A stretch of 64,000 bases of DNA from Pseudomonas pharyngis (GTDB taxonomy: Bacteria > Pseudomonadota > Gammaproteobacteria > Pseudomonadales > Pseudomonadaceae): NCBI RefSeq assembly GCF_021602345.1, contig NZ_BQID01000005.1:336116-400115 (forward strand), in the 5' to 3' direction. The notes beneath the pieces were generated by a model. That model saw nothing but the letters and a program-made list of their open reading frames with translations, ran no database searches and was not told where the DNA came from. Shown here one piece after another: positions 9,387 through 17,488 of this stretch (the first letter of the stretch is position 1; every line of letters begins with the position of its first letter). Made by a program: the position numbers and the translations under genes.

Positions 9387-9415
9387 AAAAGGCCCGGCAT
9401 CAAACCGGGCCTTTT
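9387..9415 (-). terminator. Terminator of second glycine-zipper gene
   Basis: Perfect 11-bp stem AAAAGGCCCGG / CCGGGCCTTTT with a 7-nt loop, located 18 bp after the stop at 9433 on the minus strand. Confidence 0.88.
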
Positions 9416-9432
9416 CAGACATGCGTTGGCAA

Positions 9433-9801
9433 TCAGTGACGTTTGTGACCCTTGGACAGGTTGCTGCCCACCGCACCACCGGCTGCGCCGCCCAGGCCAG
9501 CACCGATGGTGGCGCCCGTTCTGCCACCCAGGCTGTTGCCGATGACCGAACCGCCCGCCGCACCGACGCCGCCGCCGATGGCTGCTTTGGTACGAGCACC
9601 TTTTTTGGCAGCCAGTGCACTGCCGGCCGCACCCGCTACACCAGCGCCAATCGCTGCACCGGTGCTGCCGCCCATTTTCTGACCAACCACGTTACCCAAT
9701 GCGCCGCCCAGACCACCACCCAGTGCGGCAGTACCATCGCCAGCCATTGCACCTTGAGCAACCAGAAGCCCCAGAACCAGAGCAGGTAGAGTTAAACGCA
9801 T
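9433..9801 (-). CDS. Secreted glycine-zipper protein (paralog 2)
   Basis: 122 residues from the ATG at 9801, chosen because it starts a signal peptide nearly identical to that of the neighbour (MRLTLPALVLGLLVAQGAMA) and has GAGG upstream. The mature part has the same GxxxG glycine-zipper repeats in two blocks split by a basic linker (AAKKGARTKAA), and ends in KGHKRH. It is about 18 residues shorter than paralog 1, mainly through a shorter His/Lys tail. Expected location is periplasm or outer membrane. Function unknown; such proteins are often envelope-stress related, but nothing here shows that. Confidence 0.72.
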   Translation of the reverse strand: MRLTLPALVLGLLVAQGAMAGDGTAALGGGLGGALGNVVGQKMGGSTGAAIGAGVAGAAGSALAAKKGARTKAAIGGGVGAAGGSVIGNSLGGRTGATIGAGLGGAAGGAVGSNLSKGHKRH

Positions 9802-9930
9802 GACGAAAACCTCAACAAAAGGAATTAAAAAAGGGCGCAGATTGAATGCTGTTGCCGCGGCGATGTCCAGCGTTGCAGTGCACTTGGCGCCGATTGGACA
9901 GCGAATACGGAAAAGGTTTAATGACGGACA

Positions 9931-9957
9931 AAAAAAAGCCCGCTGGGGAGACGGGCT
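9931..9957 (-). terminator. Orphan terminator-like hairpin
   Basis: AGCCCG (9937-9942) pairs with CGGGCT (9952-9957); on the minus strand the hairpin is followed by eight T. No gene lies between it and the terminator at 10076, so it may end an unannotated short transcript. The rest of the 9802-10113 spacer holds nothing else that I recognise. Confidence 0.55.
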
Positions 9958-10075
9958 GGAGACTTGCTTTCTAACGGATGGCTTCACCCTACTCAGGCGG
10001 GTGTGAAAAGTTTGTGAAAAAACCGGACAAAAGCCTCAATCCAAGTAGGACGCTTCCTCAACAGGCAGGCCATAA

Positions 10076-10099
10076 AAAACCCCGTTCAATGACGGGGCT
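10076..10099 (-). terminator. Terminator of small gene 10114-10302
   Basis: CCCCGT / ACGGGG stem with a 6-nt loop and a run of T on the minus strand, just after the stop codon at 10114. Confidence 0.8.
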
Positions 10100-10113
10100 C
10101 TGCGGTATAGAAC

Positions 10114-10302
10114 TCACTTTCTGGAGCGGGTGGTGACCTTGGGCAGAAACTTCGCCTTCGGGCCCTTGGGTGCCGTGGACTTGATCTTGCCGGTCTGCAC
10201 CGGATCCTCGCCAAACCCGGCCTGATACTCCGTCTGGCCGCAGCGCACGCAATTGTTGAATGAAAATTCAGCCCCGTCGTCTTCGATGTACGGATCAGTC
10301 AT
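10114..10302 (-). CDS. Small conserved hypothetical protein
   Basis: 62 residues from the ATG at 10302, which has a good GGGGAG site; an upstream in-frame ATG at 10320 is less likely. Acidic N-terminus (MTDPYIEDDGAEF), a CVRCG pair of cysteines near residue 20 and a very basic Lys/Pro-rich C-terminus ending in TTRSRK. The two cysteines alone are too few for a zinc finger unless the protein dimerises. It has its own terminator, so it is a monocistronic gene. Function unknown. Confidence 0.6.
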   Translation of the reverse strand: MTDPYIEDDGAEFSFNNCVRCGQTEYQAGFGEDPVQTGKIKSTAPKGPKAKFLPKVTTRSRK

Positions 10303-10544
10303 CTTTGCTCCCCTTCTCAAATGCGGGCCGACACTGGCAAACCCTTTTGCCTGAAAAAATATCGACCTCCAAGGCTTTTGAGACTAGCCGGTCATTCCTG
10401 GACTTGTGGTTCAGATCCCCCGGAGCCCGACGAATGGCCTACGGAAATTAAACACATTGGGGAACCGTTGGTCCCATGCGGCTAAAGATTTGCGGCGACC
10501 GGCCGCTGCCCTTTTTCCTACGCAATGAATCTCAAGGAGAGAAC

Positions 10545-10823
10545 ATGGAAATCAAAGGATTCCCGACACTGCCTGTTGTAAAACTCACGGATGAACAGAT
10601 CGCCGCCGGCAAGGCCGGGGCGGAGAAACTCAAGGAAAAGATCGCTTCGGGTGAAATCGTCATCAAGCAGCCGACCGGACCGAGTCCGTTGCAGCCTGGC
10701 GTGATCTACCACCCGGACCCGGTTCAGCCAGTTCAACCCGGCGATACGCCGCCTCTCGTCGCGATCGACACGCCGCTGACCTACGATTCGAAAGGCACCA
10801 TCCTGCTCAAACCGCAGGGCTGA
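10545..10823 (+). CDS. Small hypothetical protein
   Basis: 92 residues from the ATG at 10545, chosen for the GGAGAG site eight bases upstream. The first half is a charged helix (LTDEQIAAGKAGAEKLKEKIASG), the second is proline-rich (PDPVQPVQPGDTPP). No signal peptide or membrane segment. Not recognised. A perfect but T-poor hairpin at 10835-10858 follows and may protect the 3' end. Confidence 0.55.
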   Translation: MEIKGFPTLPVVKLTDEQIAAGKAGAEKLKEKIASGEIVIKQPTGPSPLQPGVIYHPDPVQPVQPGDTPPLVAIDTPLTYDSKGTILLKPQG

Positions 10824-10865
10824 TTATCAGCACAGAGCCCATTCCGTTGAATGGGCTCACTAGCC

Positions 10866-11186
10866 TCAGCGCAACTTGACCGCCGTACCGGTCGCAAACA
10901 CCACCACCATGCCACCCTTCCCTGCCGGCATGCTGATCTCGAAATCCACCCCGACCACCGCATCCGCCTGCAAAGCCCGCGCACGCTCCCTGATCTCGTC
11001 AGTCGCCTGGATACGTGCCTCCTTCAATGCCCGCTCCAGCGTCTGCGAACGCCCACCAAAAAAGTCCCGCATACCGGCGAACATATCGCGAATCACATTC
11101 ACGCCCTGCACCGACTCGGCACTGACGATGTCCAGATACGCCGTAATCTGCCGGCCTTCAATGGAGTGGGTGGTGGAAATGATCAT
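10866..11186 (-). CDS. YbjQ/UPF0145 family protein
   Basis: 106 residues, matching the family length. The start at 11186 gives the family N-terminus [20 protein letters not shown]; the longer frame upstream runs through the tRNA and is not real. The conserved core includes [37 protein letters not shown] and the C-terminal [12 protein letters not shown]. These heavy-metal-binding-like domain proteins form pentamers in known structures, but their cellular role is unsettled. It lies just downstream of the tRNA-Ser gene on the same strand, separated from it by the tRNA's terminator. Confidence 0.85.
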   Translation of the reverse strand: MIISTTHSIEGRQITAYLDIVSAESVQGVNVIRDMFAGMRDFFGGRSQTLERALKEARIQATDEIRERARALQADAVVGVDFEISMPAGKGGMVVVFATGTAVKLR

Positions 11187-11289
11187 GGAGGTCGTCCTTT
11201 TACATGCCGGATAAAACCTCGATTGTAATGCCCTGGCAAAGGGAAGCCGAAGCAATCTCTGTGACCAAAAACCAGACGCCAGAATACAC

Positions 11290-11323
11290 AAAACCCCTGG
11301 CTTCTTTCGAAACCAGGGGTTTT
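11290..11323 (-). terminator. Terminator of tRNA-Ser
   Basis: Stem AAAACCCCTGG / CCAGGGGTTTT with a 12-nt loop, 15 bases after the tRNA 3' end on the minus strand. Confidence 0.85.
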
Positions 11324-11337
11324 GTTTACATCGAATT

Positions 11338-11427
11338 TGGCGGTGAAGGAGAGATTCGAACTCTCGATACAGTTTCCTGTATACACACTTTCCAGGCGTG
11401 CTCCTTAAGCCACTCGGACACTTCACC
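11338..11427 (-). tRNA. tRNA-Ser (anticodon GGA), with encoded CCA
   Basis: The minus strand gives a 90-nt class II tRNA: acceptor GGTGAAG pairs with CTTCACC, discriminator G, encoded CCA (11338-11340), T arm with GTTCGAATC, and the long variable arm of serine tRNAs (stem TACAG...CTGTA). The anticodon stem CACGC/GTGTG closes the loop CTGGAAA, giving anticodon GGA (11391-11393), which reads UCC and UCU. A strong terminator follows. Confidence 0.96.
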
Positions 11428-11734
11428 GTATCTCTTCAAACATGTTCTGTCTGTCGAGGCGCGCTAATGTAGTCGAAAGCTTTTCTGATGGCAAACTTTT
11501 TTTCAGAATTTTCATGCGGTTAAGCGAAAAAGCCGCGACCGCCATCGAGAGTCCATGGCGATCCGGCCAATCTCGGGTAAACGCGGCCCTTCTATATAGA
11601 CGCGCAGGCGTCAGGCACCGGGCGCGTTGCAGCGCATCGGCCAGTAAACAGTGACTGGCGGGTCAGTCACAGTGCTTTACCTGACCGGCGACGGTGGGTA
11701 ACGTCTGCCCATCTTTCTTATAAGGAATTGCGCC
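11428..11734. other. Intergenic region holding divergent promoters
   Basis: 307 bases without a gene between the leftward tRNA-Ser and the rightward crotonase gene. The only thing I see is a TATATAG at about 11594 that could be a -10 box, and short GC palindromes near 11655-11680. No repeats or small reading frame that I would support. Confidence 0.4.
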
Positions 11735-12424
11735 ATGAGCGACCTGATTGCCTACCACCTCGAAGACGGTATCGCGACCCTGACCCTGAGCAACGGCAAG
11801 GTCAACGCCATTTCCCCGGACGTGATCGCGGCCTTCAACGCGGCGCTGGATCAGGCGGTGGCGGATCGTGCCATTGTGATCATCACAGGTCAGCCGGGCA
11901 TTCTCTCTGGCGGCTATGACCTGAAAGTAATGACCGCCGGCCCTAAAGAAGCTGTGTCTCTGGTGACTGCGGGTTCGACTCTGGCCCGTCGTCTGCTGTC
12001 GCACCCGTTCCCCGTGATTGTTGCTTGCCCGGGCCATGCCGTGGCCAAGGGCGCGTTCATTCTGTTGTCCGCCGACTATCGGATCGGTGTCGACGGTCCG
12101 TTCAGCATTGGTCTGAACGAAGTGCAGATCGGCATGACCATGCACCACGCCGGCATCGAGCTGGCTCGTGATCGTCTGCGTCGCTCGGCCTTCCATCGCT
12201 CGGTTATCAATGGTGAGATGTTTGATCCGCAAAGCGCAGTGGATGCCGGTTTCCTCGACAAGGTTGTAGCGGCCGAAGAGCTGCAAGGCGCTGCCCTCGC
12301 CGCCGCGCGTCAGTTGAAGAAAATCAACATGACCGCACACAAGAACACCAAGTTGAAAGTACGCAAGGCGCTACTGGAAGCCCTGGACAACGCGATCATT
12401 CAGGATCAGGAGCACCTGGGCTGA
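11735..12424 (+). CDS. Crotonase/enoyl-CoA hydratase family protein
   Basis: 229 residues, somewhat shorter than the 255-260 of standard enoyl-CoA hydratases. N-terminal beta strands with SNGKVNAIS, the CoA/oxyanion loop GGYDLKVM (about residues 59-66), the second oxyanion segment GHAVAKGAFILLSADYRIG, and GLNEVQIGM. The two catalytic glutamates of true hydratases are not in their usual places (MHHAGIELARDRL), so it may act on another acyl-CoA or be a lyase/isomerase. AAGGAA precedes the ATG. Single gene closed by a strong terminator. Confidence 0.85.
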   Translation: MSDLIAYHLEDGIATLTLSNGKVNAISPDVIAAFNAALDQAVADRAIVIITGQPGILSGGYDLKVMTAGPKEAVSLVTAGSTLARRLLSHPFPVIVACPGHAVAKGAFILLSADYRIGVDGPFSIGLNEVQIGMTMHHAGIELARDRLRRSAFHRSVINGEMFDPQSAVDAGFLDKVVAAEELQGAALAAARQLKKINMTAHKNTKLKVRKALLEALDNAIIQDQEHLG

Positions 12425-12446
12425 TACCCGGCTCATTCCGATTCAG

Positions 12447-12475
12447 AAAAGCCCGACCGTCGTGTCGGGCTTTTT
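12447..12475 (+). terminator. Terminator after crotonase gene
   Basis: Stem AAAAGCCCGAC / GTCGGGCTTTT, 6-nt loop, followed by T; symmetrical enough to work in both directions. Confidence 0.92.
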
Positions 12476-12628
12476 CTTACACGCCCAGTTAAAAACTCTG
12501 CAGCAGCTCTAGGACGCCTCTGACCAACAAGTCGGAAACATGCGCTTAAACATCGCTCATCTCCGGACTCTATAGCGGCAATTGCCGAAAACAGTGCACA
12601 TCCGTACACTGCGCCACCTTTTGTCCCG

Positions 12629-13363
12629 ATGGGCCTGAAAATGCTGTTCGTGTTTCGTATGTTGTTGATAGGCCTGCACTTTATTCTGGCGGGAATCCTC
12701 GGTGTGATCCTCGGGCTGTGCCGCCCATTCAATCCGGACAACAGTCGCCTGTGCGCCCGTCTCTATGCACTGCCGGCCATGTGCATTTTGCGCCTGCGGG
12801 TTAAGGCCGATGTCGGGCCGTTGATGAACAAGCCAGACAGCTGCGTGATCATCGCCAACCATCAGTCCAACTATGACCTGTTCGTGTTCGGCAACGTGGT
12901 GCCGCGCCGTACCGTGTGCATCGGCAAAAAGAGCCTGAAGTGGGTGCCACTGTTCGGGCAACTGTTCTGGCTGGCGGGCAACGTGTTGATCGATCGTGGG
13001 AACGCGCACAAGGCGCGCCAGTCGATGCTGACCACCACCGACACCTTGCAGCACAAAGACACCTCGATCTGGGTGTTCCCGGAAGGCACCCGCAACCTGG
13101 GTGAAGAACTGCTGCCATTCAAAAAAGGCGCGTTCCAGATGGCCATCGCCGCCGGGGTGCCGATCGTTCCGGTGTGTGTCAGCAGCTACATCAAGCACAT
13201 GCGTCTGAACCGCTGGCACAGCGGGAAAGTTCTCATACGCTCGCTGCCGGCAATTCCTACCGCCGGCCTGACCATGGATGACATGCCCATGCTCATCAAC
13301 CAGTGCCGCGAACAGATGCGCGAATGCATCGATGCGATGGACCGGCAGCTGCAAGCTGCGTGA
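12629..13363 (+). CDS. 1-acyl-sn-glycerol-3-phosphate acyltransferase (PlsC family)
   Basis: 244 residues. A hydrophobic N-terminal segment (FRMLLIGLHFILAGILGVIL) anchors it in the inner membrane. The acyltransferase box NHQSNYD (H-x4-D, about residues 77-83) and the substrate motif FPEGTR (about 151-156) are intact, and the PIVPVCVSS segment matches motif IV. These enzymes move an acyl chain onto the sn-2 position of lysophosphatidic acid in phospholipid synthesis. Start at 12629 is not backed by a good ribosome site; the ATG at 12641 is an alternative. A small hairpin (13372-13386) with a T-rich tail follows. Confidence 0.9.
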   Translation: MGLKMLFVFRMLLIGLHFILAGILGVILGLCRPFNPDNSRLCARLYALPAMCILRLRVKADVGPLMNKPDSCVIIANHQSNYDLFVFGNVVPRRTVCIGKKSLKWVPLFGQLFWLAGNVLIDRGNAHKARQSMLTTTDTLQHKDTSIWVFPEGTRNLGEELLPFKKGAFQMAIAAGVPIVPVCVSSYIKHMRLNRWHSGKVLIRSLPAIPTAGLTMDDMPMLINQCREQMRECIDAMDRQLQAA

Positions 13364-13497
13364 AAAAGAAGCCCGCCCTGTGCGGGTTTTCTTTTGCCCG
13401 GTGAACTGTGGAGATTTCACTGACTCTCAAGCAGCGACACGGCTAAGCTGAAGCCATGTCTCCCCTGCCATCTGCCAAGAAGAAGTGAATCACCACC

Positions 13498-14469
13498 ATG
13501 GGTCGAGTTGTTGCTGCTGCGGTTTACAGCGCTGGTAAGAAAGTCACCAATATTTCCCTCGACGAAGGCGCAGCCTGGGCCGCCAAGACCGGCCACTTCG
13601 TCTGGATCGGCCTCGAAGAGCCGAGCGCCCAGGAACTGTCCAACCTGCAACGCCAGTTCAACCTGCACGAACTGGCCATCGAAGACGCTCTCGAAAAACA
13701 CAGCCGGCCAAAGCTGGAAACCTTTGGCGACGCGCTGTTCATCGTCACCTACTCGCCGGTGCGCGAACACGGGATTCTGCAGTTCATCGAAACCCATATC
13801 TTCGCCGGTAACGGCTACATCATCACCGCGCGTAACGGTCATTCGGCGTCCTACGCCCAAGTGCGCCAGCGCTGTGAGGCACGGCCGCTGCTGCTGGAAC
13901 ACGGGGAAGATTTCGTACTGTATGCGCTGCTGGATTTCGTGATCGAGAACTATCAGCCGGTGGGCGAAGCGATCCACGCCGAGATCGATGAGCTGGAACG
14001 CAACGTGCTGTGCAGTGCGCTCAATGAACACGACATCCAGAAACTCCATGGCCTGCGCCGAGACGTCTTGCGTTTGCGCCGTTACGCGGCGCCGATGGTG
14101 GAAATCGGCGAGGAGCTGCAGAAGCTGAGCTTCCCCTTCATCGACAAGAACATGCGCCCATACTTCCGTGATGTGCAGATCCATGTCACGCGGCAGATGG
14201 AAGACCTGACCACCCTGGCCGACATTGCCAGCCAGACCATCGAAATCGGCGTGCTGCTGGAGGCGTCACGCCAGAGCGTGGTGCAGCGCAAATTCGCCGC
14301 GTGGGCGGCGATTCTGGCGTTCCCCACGGCAGTGGCGGGGATCTACGGGATGAACTTCCAGAACATGCCGGAGCTGAGCTGGCACTACGGCTATTTCGGC
14401 GTGCTGGGCTTTATCACGGTCGGCTGCGTGAGCCTGTGGGCGAGTTTCAAGAAATCCGGCTGGCTATAA
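13498..14469 (+). CDS. corA: Magnesium/cobalt transport protein CorA
   Basis: 323 residues, the normal CorA length. The long N-terminal cytoplasmic alpha/beta domain and the stalk helix are followed by two C-terminal membrane helices; the first ends in the diagnostic GMNFQNMPE (GMN at about 286-288) and the second is GVLGFITVGCVSLWASF with a basic C-terminal tail. It forms a pentameric inner-membrane channel for Mg2+ (also Co2+, Ni2+). Single gene; the next gene is convergent. No magnesium riboswitch is evident in the short leader. Confidence 0.92.
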   Translation: MGRVVAAAVYSAGKKVTNISLDEGAAWAAKTGHFVWIGLEEPSAQELSNLQRQFNLHELAIEDALEKHSRPKLETFGDALFIVTYSPVREHGILQFIETHIFAGNGYIITARNGHSASYAQVRQRCEARPLLLEHGEDFVLYALLDFVIENYQPVGEAIHAEIDELERNVLCSALNEHDIQKLHGLRRDVLRLRRYAAPMVEIGEELQKLSFPFIDKNMRPYFRDVQIHVTRQMEDLTTLADIASQTIEIGVLLEASRQSVVQRKFAAWAAILAFPTAVAGIYGMNFQNMPELSWHYGYFGVLGFITVGCVSLWASFKKSGWL

Positions 14470-14470
14470 G

Positions 14471-14501
14471 AAAAAACGCCCCCGTGCAAAACACGGGGGC
14501 G
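14471..14501. terminator. Terminator between corA and amidotransferase gene
   Basis: 10-bp perfect stem CGCCCCCGTG / CACGGGGGCG with loop CAAAA. The T-tract (six T) is on the minus strand, so it mainly serves the leftward amidotransferase gene, while the hairpin follows the corA stop. Confidence 0.85.
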
Positions 14502-14508
14502 CCTGGGT

Positions 14509-15231
14509 TCAAGCAGCGGTCGGCTTGTGCGCCACGAAGCGCATCATCCATTCCGCCACGGTGGTGCCGTGGTGCTGATGTTCCAGGCTGGCCACACCCT
14601 TGCTGTACACCTGCTCGCCCAGCGCTTCCTGACGCAGATCCAGCAGCGCCCGCGAATAGTCGTGAATGAATTCCGGATGCCCTTGGAAGCACAGCACCTG
14701 ATCGTTGATGTGGTACGCGGCGAACGGGCAGAAATCGCTGGAAGCAATCACCGTGGCGTTCTCCGGCAACGCCGTCACCTGATCCTGGTGGCTGATCAAC
14801 AGCGTCAGCTCTTCGCGCACCGGGCTCATCCACGGCGCCTTGGCCGCCAGTTTGTAGTTGTGAATGCCGACACCCCAGCCTTGAGTAGCACGCTCGCTCT
14901 TGCCACCCAGCAACAGCGCCAGCAGCTGATGGCCGAAGCACACGCCGAGCAGTTTGTCGCCGCGCTCGTAGCGGGTCAGCAGGTATTGCTTGAGGGTCTG
15001 GATCCACGGGTCGGTGCCGAACGAGTCGGCCTTGCTGCCGGTAACCAGATACGCATCGAAGGTCAGGTCATCACTCGGATAGTCGCCCTGCATCACGTTG
15101 TACACCGTGAACTCGGCGGCGATCGGCTGTTGCGAGAACAGGCGCTGGAACATCTGCCCGTAACCCTGATATTCATCGACCAGTTCCGGACGCAGGATGT
15201 CGGTTTCCAGAATGCAGATGCGTAGCGACAT
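14509..15231 (-). CDS. Class I glutamine amidotransferase family protein
   Basis: 240 residues from the ATG at 15231. A single glutaminase domain with the nucleophile elbow GVCFGHQ (Cys about residue 98) and the His-Glu of the triad in FQGHPEF. The N-terminus MSLRICILETDILRPELVDEYQGYGQMF and the segment LVTGSKADSF resemble the GMP-synthase-like amidotransferases found as free-standing proteins (YfeJ type, gamma-glutamyl hydrolysis or transfer). No synthetase partner is adjacent, so it may act as a gamma-glutamyl hydrolase. Own terminator at 14471-14501. Confidence 0.88.
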   Translation of the reverse strand: MSLRICILETDILRPELVDEYQGYGQMFQRLFSQQPIAAEFTVYNVMQGDYPSDDLTFDAYLVTGSKADSFGTDPWIQTLKQYLLTRYERGDKLLGVCFGHQLLALLLGGKSERATQGWGVGIHNYKLAAKAPWMSPVREELTLLISHQDQVTALPENATVIASSDFCPFAAYHINDQVLCFQGHPEFIHDYSRALLDLRQEALGEQVYSKGVASLEHQHHGTTVAEWMMRFVAHKPTAA

Positions 15232-15326
15232 AAAAAATACCTGACACGTGATGGGAATAATGCACACCCCAGAGCCTGCCTTGAAACCACCCGGCAAGGC
15301 AAGCCCCGGAATGCCTCCCCGCCCCG

Positions 15327-17471
15327 TTAGAACAACTCGCCTTTCGCGGCTTTTTCCAGCAGCAACGCAGGCGGTGCGAAACGCTCGCCGTACTGTTCCG
15401 CCAGGTACTGCGCCCGCGCGACGAAGTCCTTCACGCCATATTGATTGATGAACTGCAACGCGCCGCCCGTCCATGCCGCAAAACCGATGCCGAAGATCGA
15501 GCCGACATTGGCGTCCGCCGTCGAAGTCAGCACGCCCTCCTCCACACAGCGCACGGTTTCGATGGCCTGCACGAACAGCAACCGATCACGTACATCCTTC
15601 GGCGAAATCTGCCCATCGGCTTTCTCGAAATGGGTCTTCAGTTCGGGCCACAAATGTTTTTGCCCACCTGCGGGGTACTCGTAAAAACCGCCTCCCGCTG
15701 CCTTGCCCGGCCGCTTGTATTCGTTGAGCAGCAAGTCAATCACGGCGAACGCCGGGTGCTCAATCAGCAGTTTCCCTTCTGCCTGCAGGTCTTTGGCCGT
15801 TTGCTGACGGATATGGCTCATCAGGCTGAGGGAAACTTCGTCGGAGATCGCAAGAGGCCCGACAGGCATCCCGGCCTTGCGGGCTTCGGTCTCGATCATC
15901 GGCGCACTCACGCCCTCACCCAGCATCGCAATACCTTCATTGGTAAAGGTGCCGAATACTCGCGACGTGAAGAAGCCGCGACTGTCGTTGACCACAATCG
16001 GGGTTTTCTTGATTTGCAGTACGAAATCGAACCCGCGTGCGAGGGTTTCGTCGCTGGTTTGCGCGCCTTTGATGATTTCCACCAGCGGCATCTTTTCCAC
16101 CGGGCTGAAGAAGTGCAGGCCGATGAACTTGCCTTGATCCGGCACTGCGGTCGCCAGGCCAGTGATGGGCAAGGTCGAAGTGTTGGAAGCAATCACCGCG
16201 TCGGCGCCGACCACCTGCTGTGCTGCTGCCGAGACCTTGGCCTTGAGATCACGATCCTCGAATACCGCCTCAATGATCAGATCGCAACCTGCCAGATCGG
16301 CGTCGCTTTCGGTCGGATGGATGCGCGCCAGCACCGCTTCACGCTGCTGCGCAGTCATCTGCCCGCGAGCGACTTTCTTGTCCAGCAATGCCGCCGAATG
16401 CGCCTTGCCCTTTTCCGCAGCCGCGAGGTTGATGTCTTTGAGCACCACGTCGATCCCGGCCACAGCGCTGACGTAGGCGATTCCCGCCCCCATCATTCCG
16501 GCGCCGAGGACGCCCACGCGCTTCGTCACAGAAGGCGCAAAACCCTGCGGACGCGAACCGCCAGCATTGATTTCATTGAGCTGGAACCAGAAGGTGCCAA
16601 TCAGGTTTTTCGAGATCTGCCCGGTGGTCAGTTCGGTGAAGTAGCGGGTTTCGATCAGGTGCGCCGTGTCGAAATCCACCTGCGCACCTTCCACCGCCGC
16701 GCACAGAATCTTCTCCGGCGCCGGCAATGTGCCCTGGGTTTTGCTGCGCAGGATCGACGGCGCAATCGCCAGCATCTGCGCGACTTTCGGATTGGAGGGC
16801 GTGCCGCCGGGAATCTGATAGCCCTTCACATCCCAACGCTGCACCGTCGCAGGATTGGCCAGAATCCAGGCCCGGGCCTTGGCCAGCAGCTCATCGCGAT
16901 CCGCTGCCAGTTCATCAATCAGCCCCGCCTGCAACGCCTGCTGCGGACGGACTTTCTTGCCTTCGAGCAGATACGGCAAAGCCTTTTCGATGCCCAGCAT
17001 GCGCACCATCCGCACCACGCCACCGCCGCCCGGCAACAGGCCGAGGGTCACTTCCGGCAAACCGAGCTGCACCGACGCATCGTCCAGTGCCACGCGGTGG
17101 TGGCAGGCCAGGCAGATTTCCCAGCCGCCGCCGAGCGCCGCGCCGTTGATCGCCGCGACCACCGGTTTGCCGAGGGTTTCCAGGGTGCGCAACTGGCCCT
17201 TGAGGGTCAGCACCATGTCATAGAAGGCCTTGGCTTCGGGCTTGCCGACCTTGATCAGTTCATTCAGGTCGCCGCCGGCGAAGAAGGTTTTCTTGGCCGA
17301 GGTGATGATCACCCCGGCGATCTCATCTTTTTCCGCCAGCAGTCGGGCGACGCTTTCAGCCATGGCCTCGCGGTACACCGCGTTCATGGTGTTGGCGCTC
17401 TGGCCCGGCATGTCGATGGTCAGGAGAACGATGCCGTCCTGGCCTTTTTCGTAACGAATGGCTTGGGTCAT
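15327..17471 (-). CDS. Bifunctional enoyl-CoA hydratase/3-hydroxyacyl-CoA dehydrogenase (FadB/FadJ-like)
   Basis: 714 residues, the length of FadB/FadJ alpha subunits. Residues 1-~190 are a crotonase domain (GGDLNEL, ALGGGWEICLACHHR); from about 315 a Rossmann NAD-binding domain starts (GVLGAGMMGAGIAY) with NTSTLPIT and GLHFFSPVEKMPLVEI, and the end is the two-part 3-hydroxyacyl-CoA dehydrogenase C-domain. It does the middle two steps of beta-oxidation. Start at 17471 chosen for AAGGAAACC upstream. It lies 17 bp after the thiolase gene, so the two form the trifunctional complex of fatty acid or acyl-CoA breakdown. It is distinct from the major fadBA operon, whose alpha gene comes first. Confidence 0.9.
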   Translation of the reverse strand: MTQAIRYEKGQDGIVLLTIDMPGQSANTMNAVYREAMAESVARLLAEKDEIAGVIITSAKKTFFAGGDLNELIKVGKPEAKAFYDMVLTLKGQLRTLETLGKPVVAAINGAALGGGWEICLACHHRVALDDASVQLGLPEVTLGLLPGGGGVVRMVRMLGIEKALPYLLEGKKVRPQQALQAGLIDELAADRDELLAKARAWILANPATVQRWDVKGYQIPGGTPSNPKVAQMLAIAPSILRSKTQGTLPAPEKILCAAVEGAQVDFDTAHLIETRYFTELTTGQISKNLIGTFWFQLNEINAGGSRPQGFAPSVTKRVGVLGAGMMGAGIAYVSAVAGIDVVLKDINLAAAEKGKAHSAALLDKKVARGQMTAQQREAVLARIHPTESDADLAGCDLIIEAVFEDRDLKAKVSAAAQQVVGADAVIASNTSTLPITGLATAVPDQGKFIGLHFFSPVEKMPLVEIIKGAQTSDETLARGFDFVLQIKKTPIVVNDSRGFFTSRVFGTFTNEGIAMLGEGVSAPMIETEARKAGMPVGPLAISDEVSLSLMSHIRQQTAKDLQAEGKLLIEHPAFAVIDLLLNEYKRPGKAAGGGFYEYPAGGQKHLWPELKTHFEKADGQISPKDVRDRLLFVQAIETVRCVEEGVLTSTADANVGSIFGIGFAAWTGGALQFINQYGVKDFVARAQYLAEQYGERFAPPALLLEKAAKGELF

Positions 17472-17488
17472 GACAGGTTTCCTTGAGG

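Noticed and set aside
15441-17486. 681-codon plus-strand frame opposite the FadB-like gene
   Set aside because: Shadow of the real gene on the other strand; no family pattern, no ribosome site.
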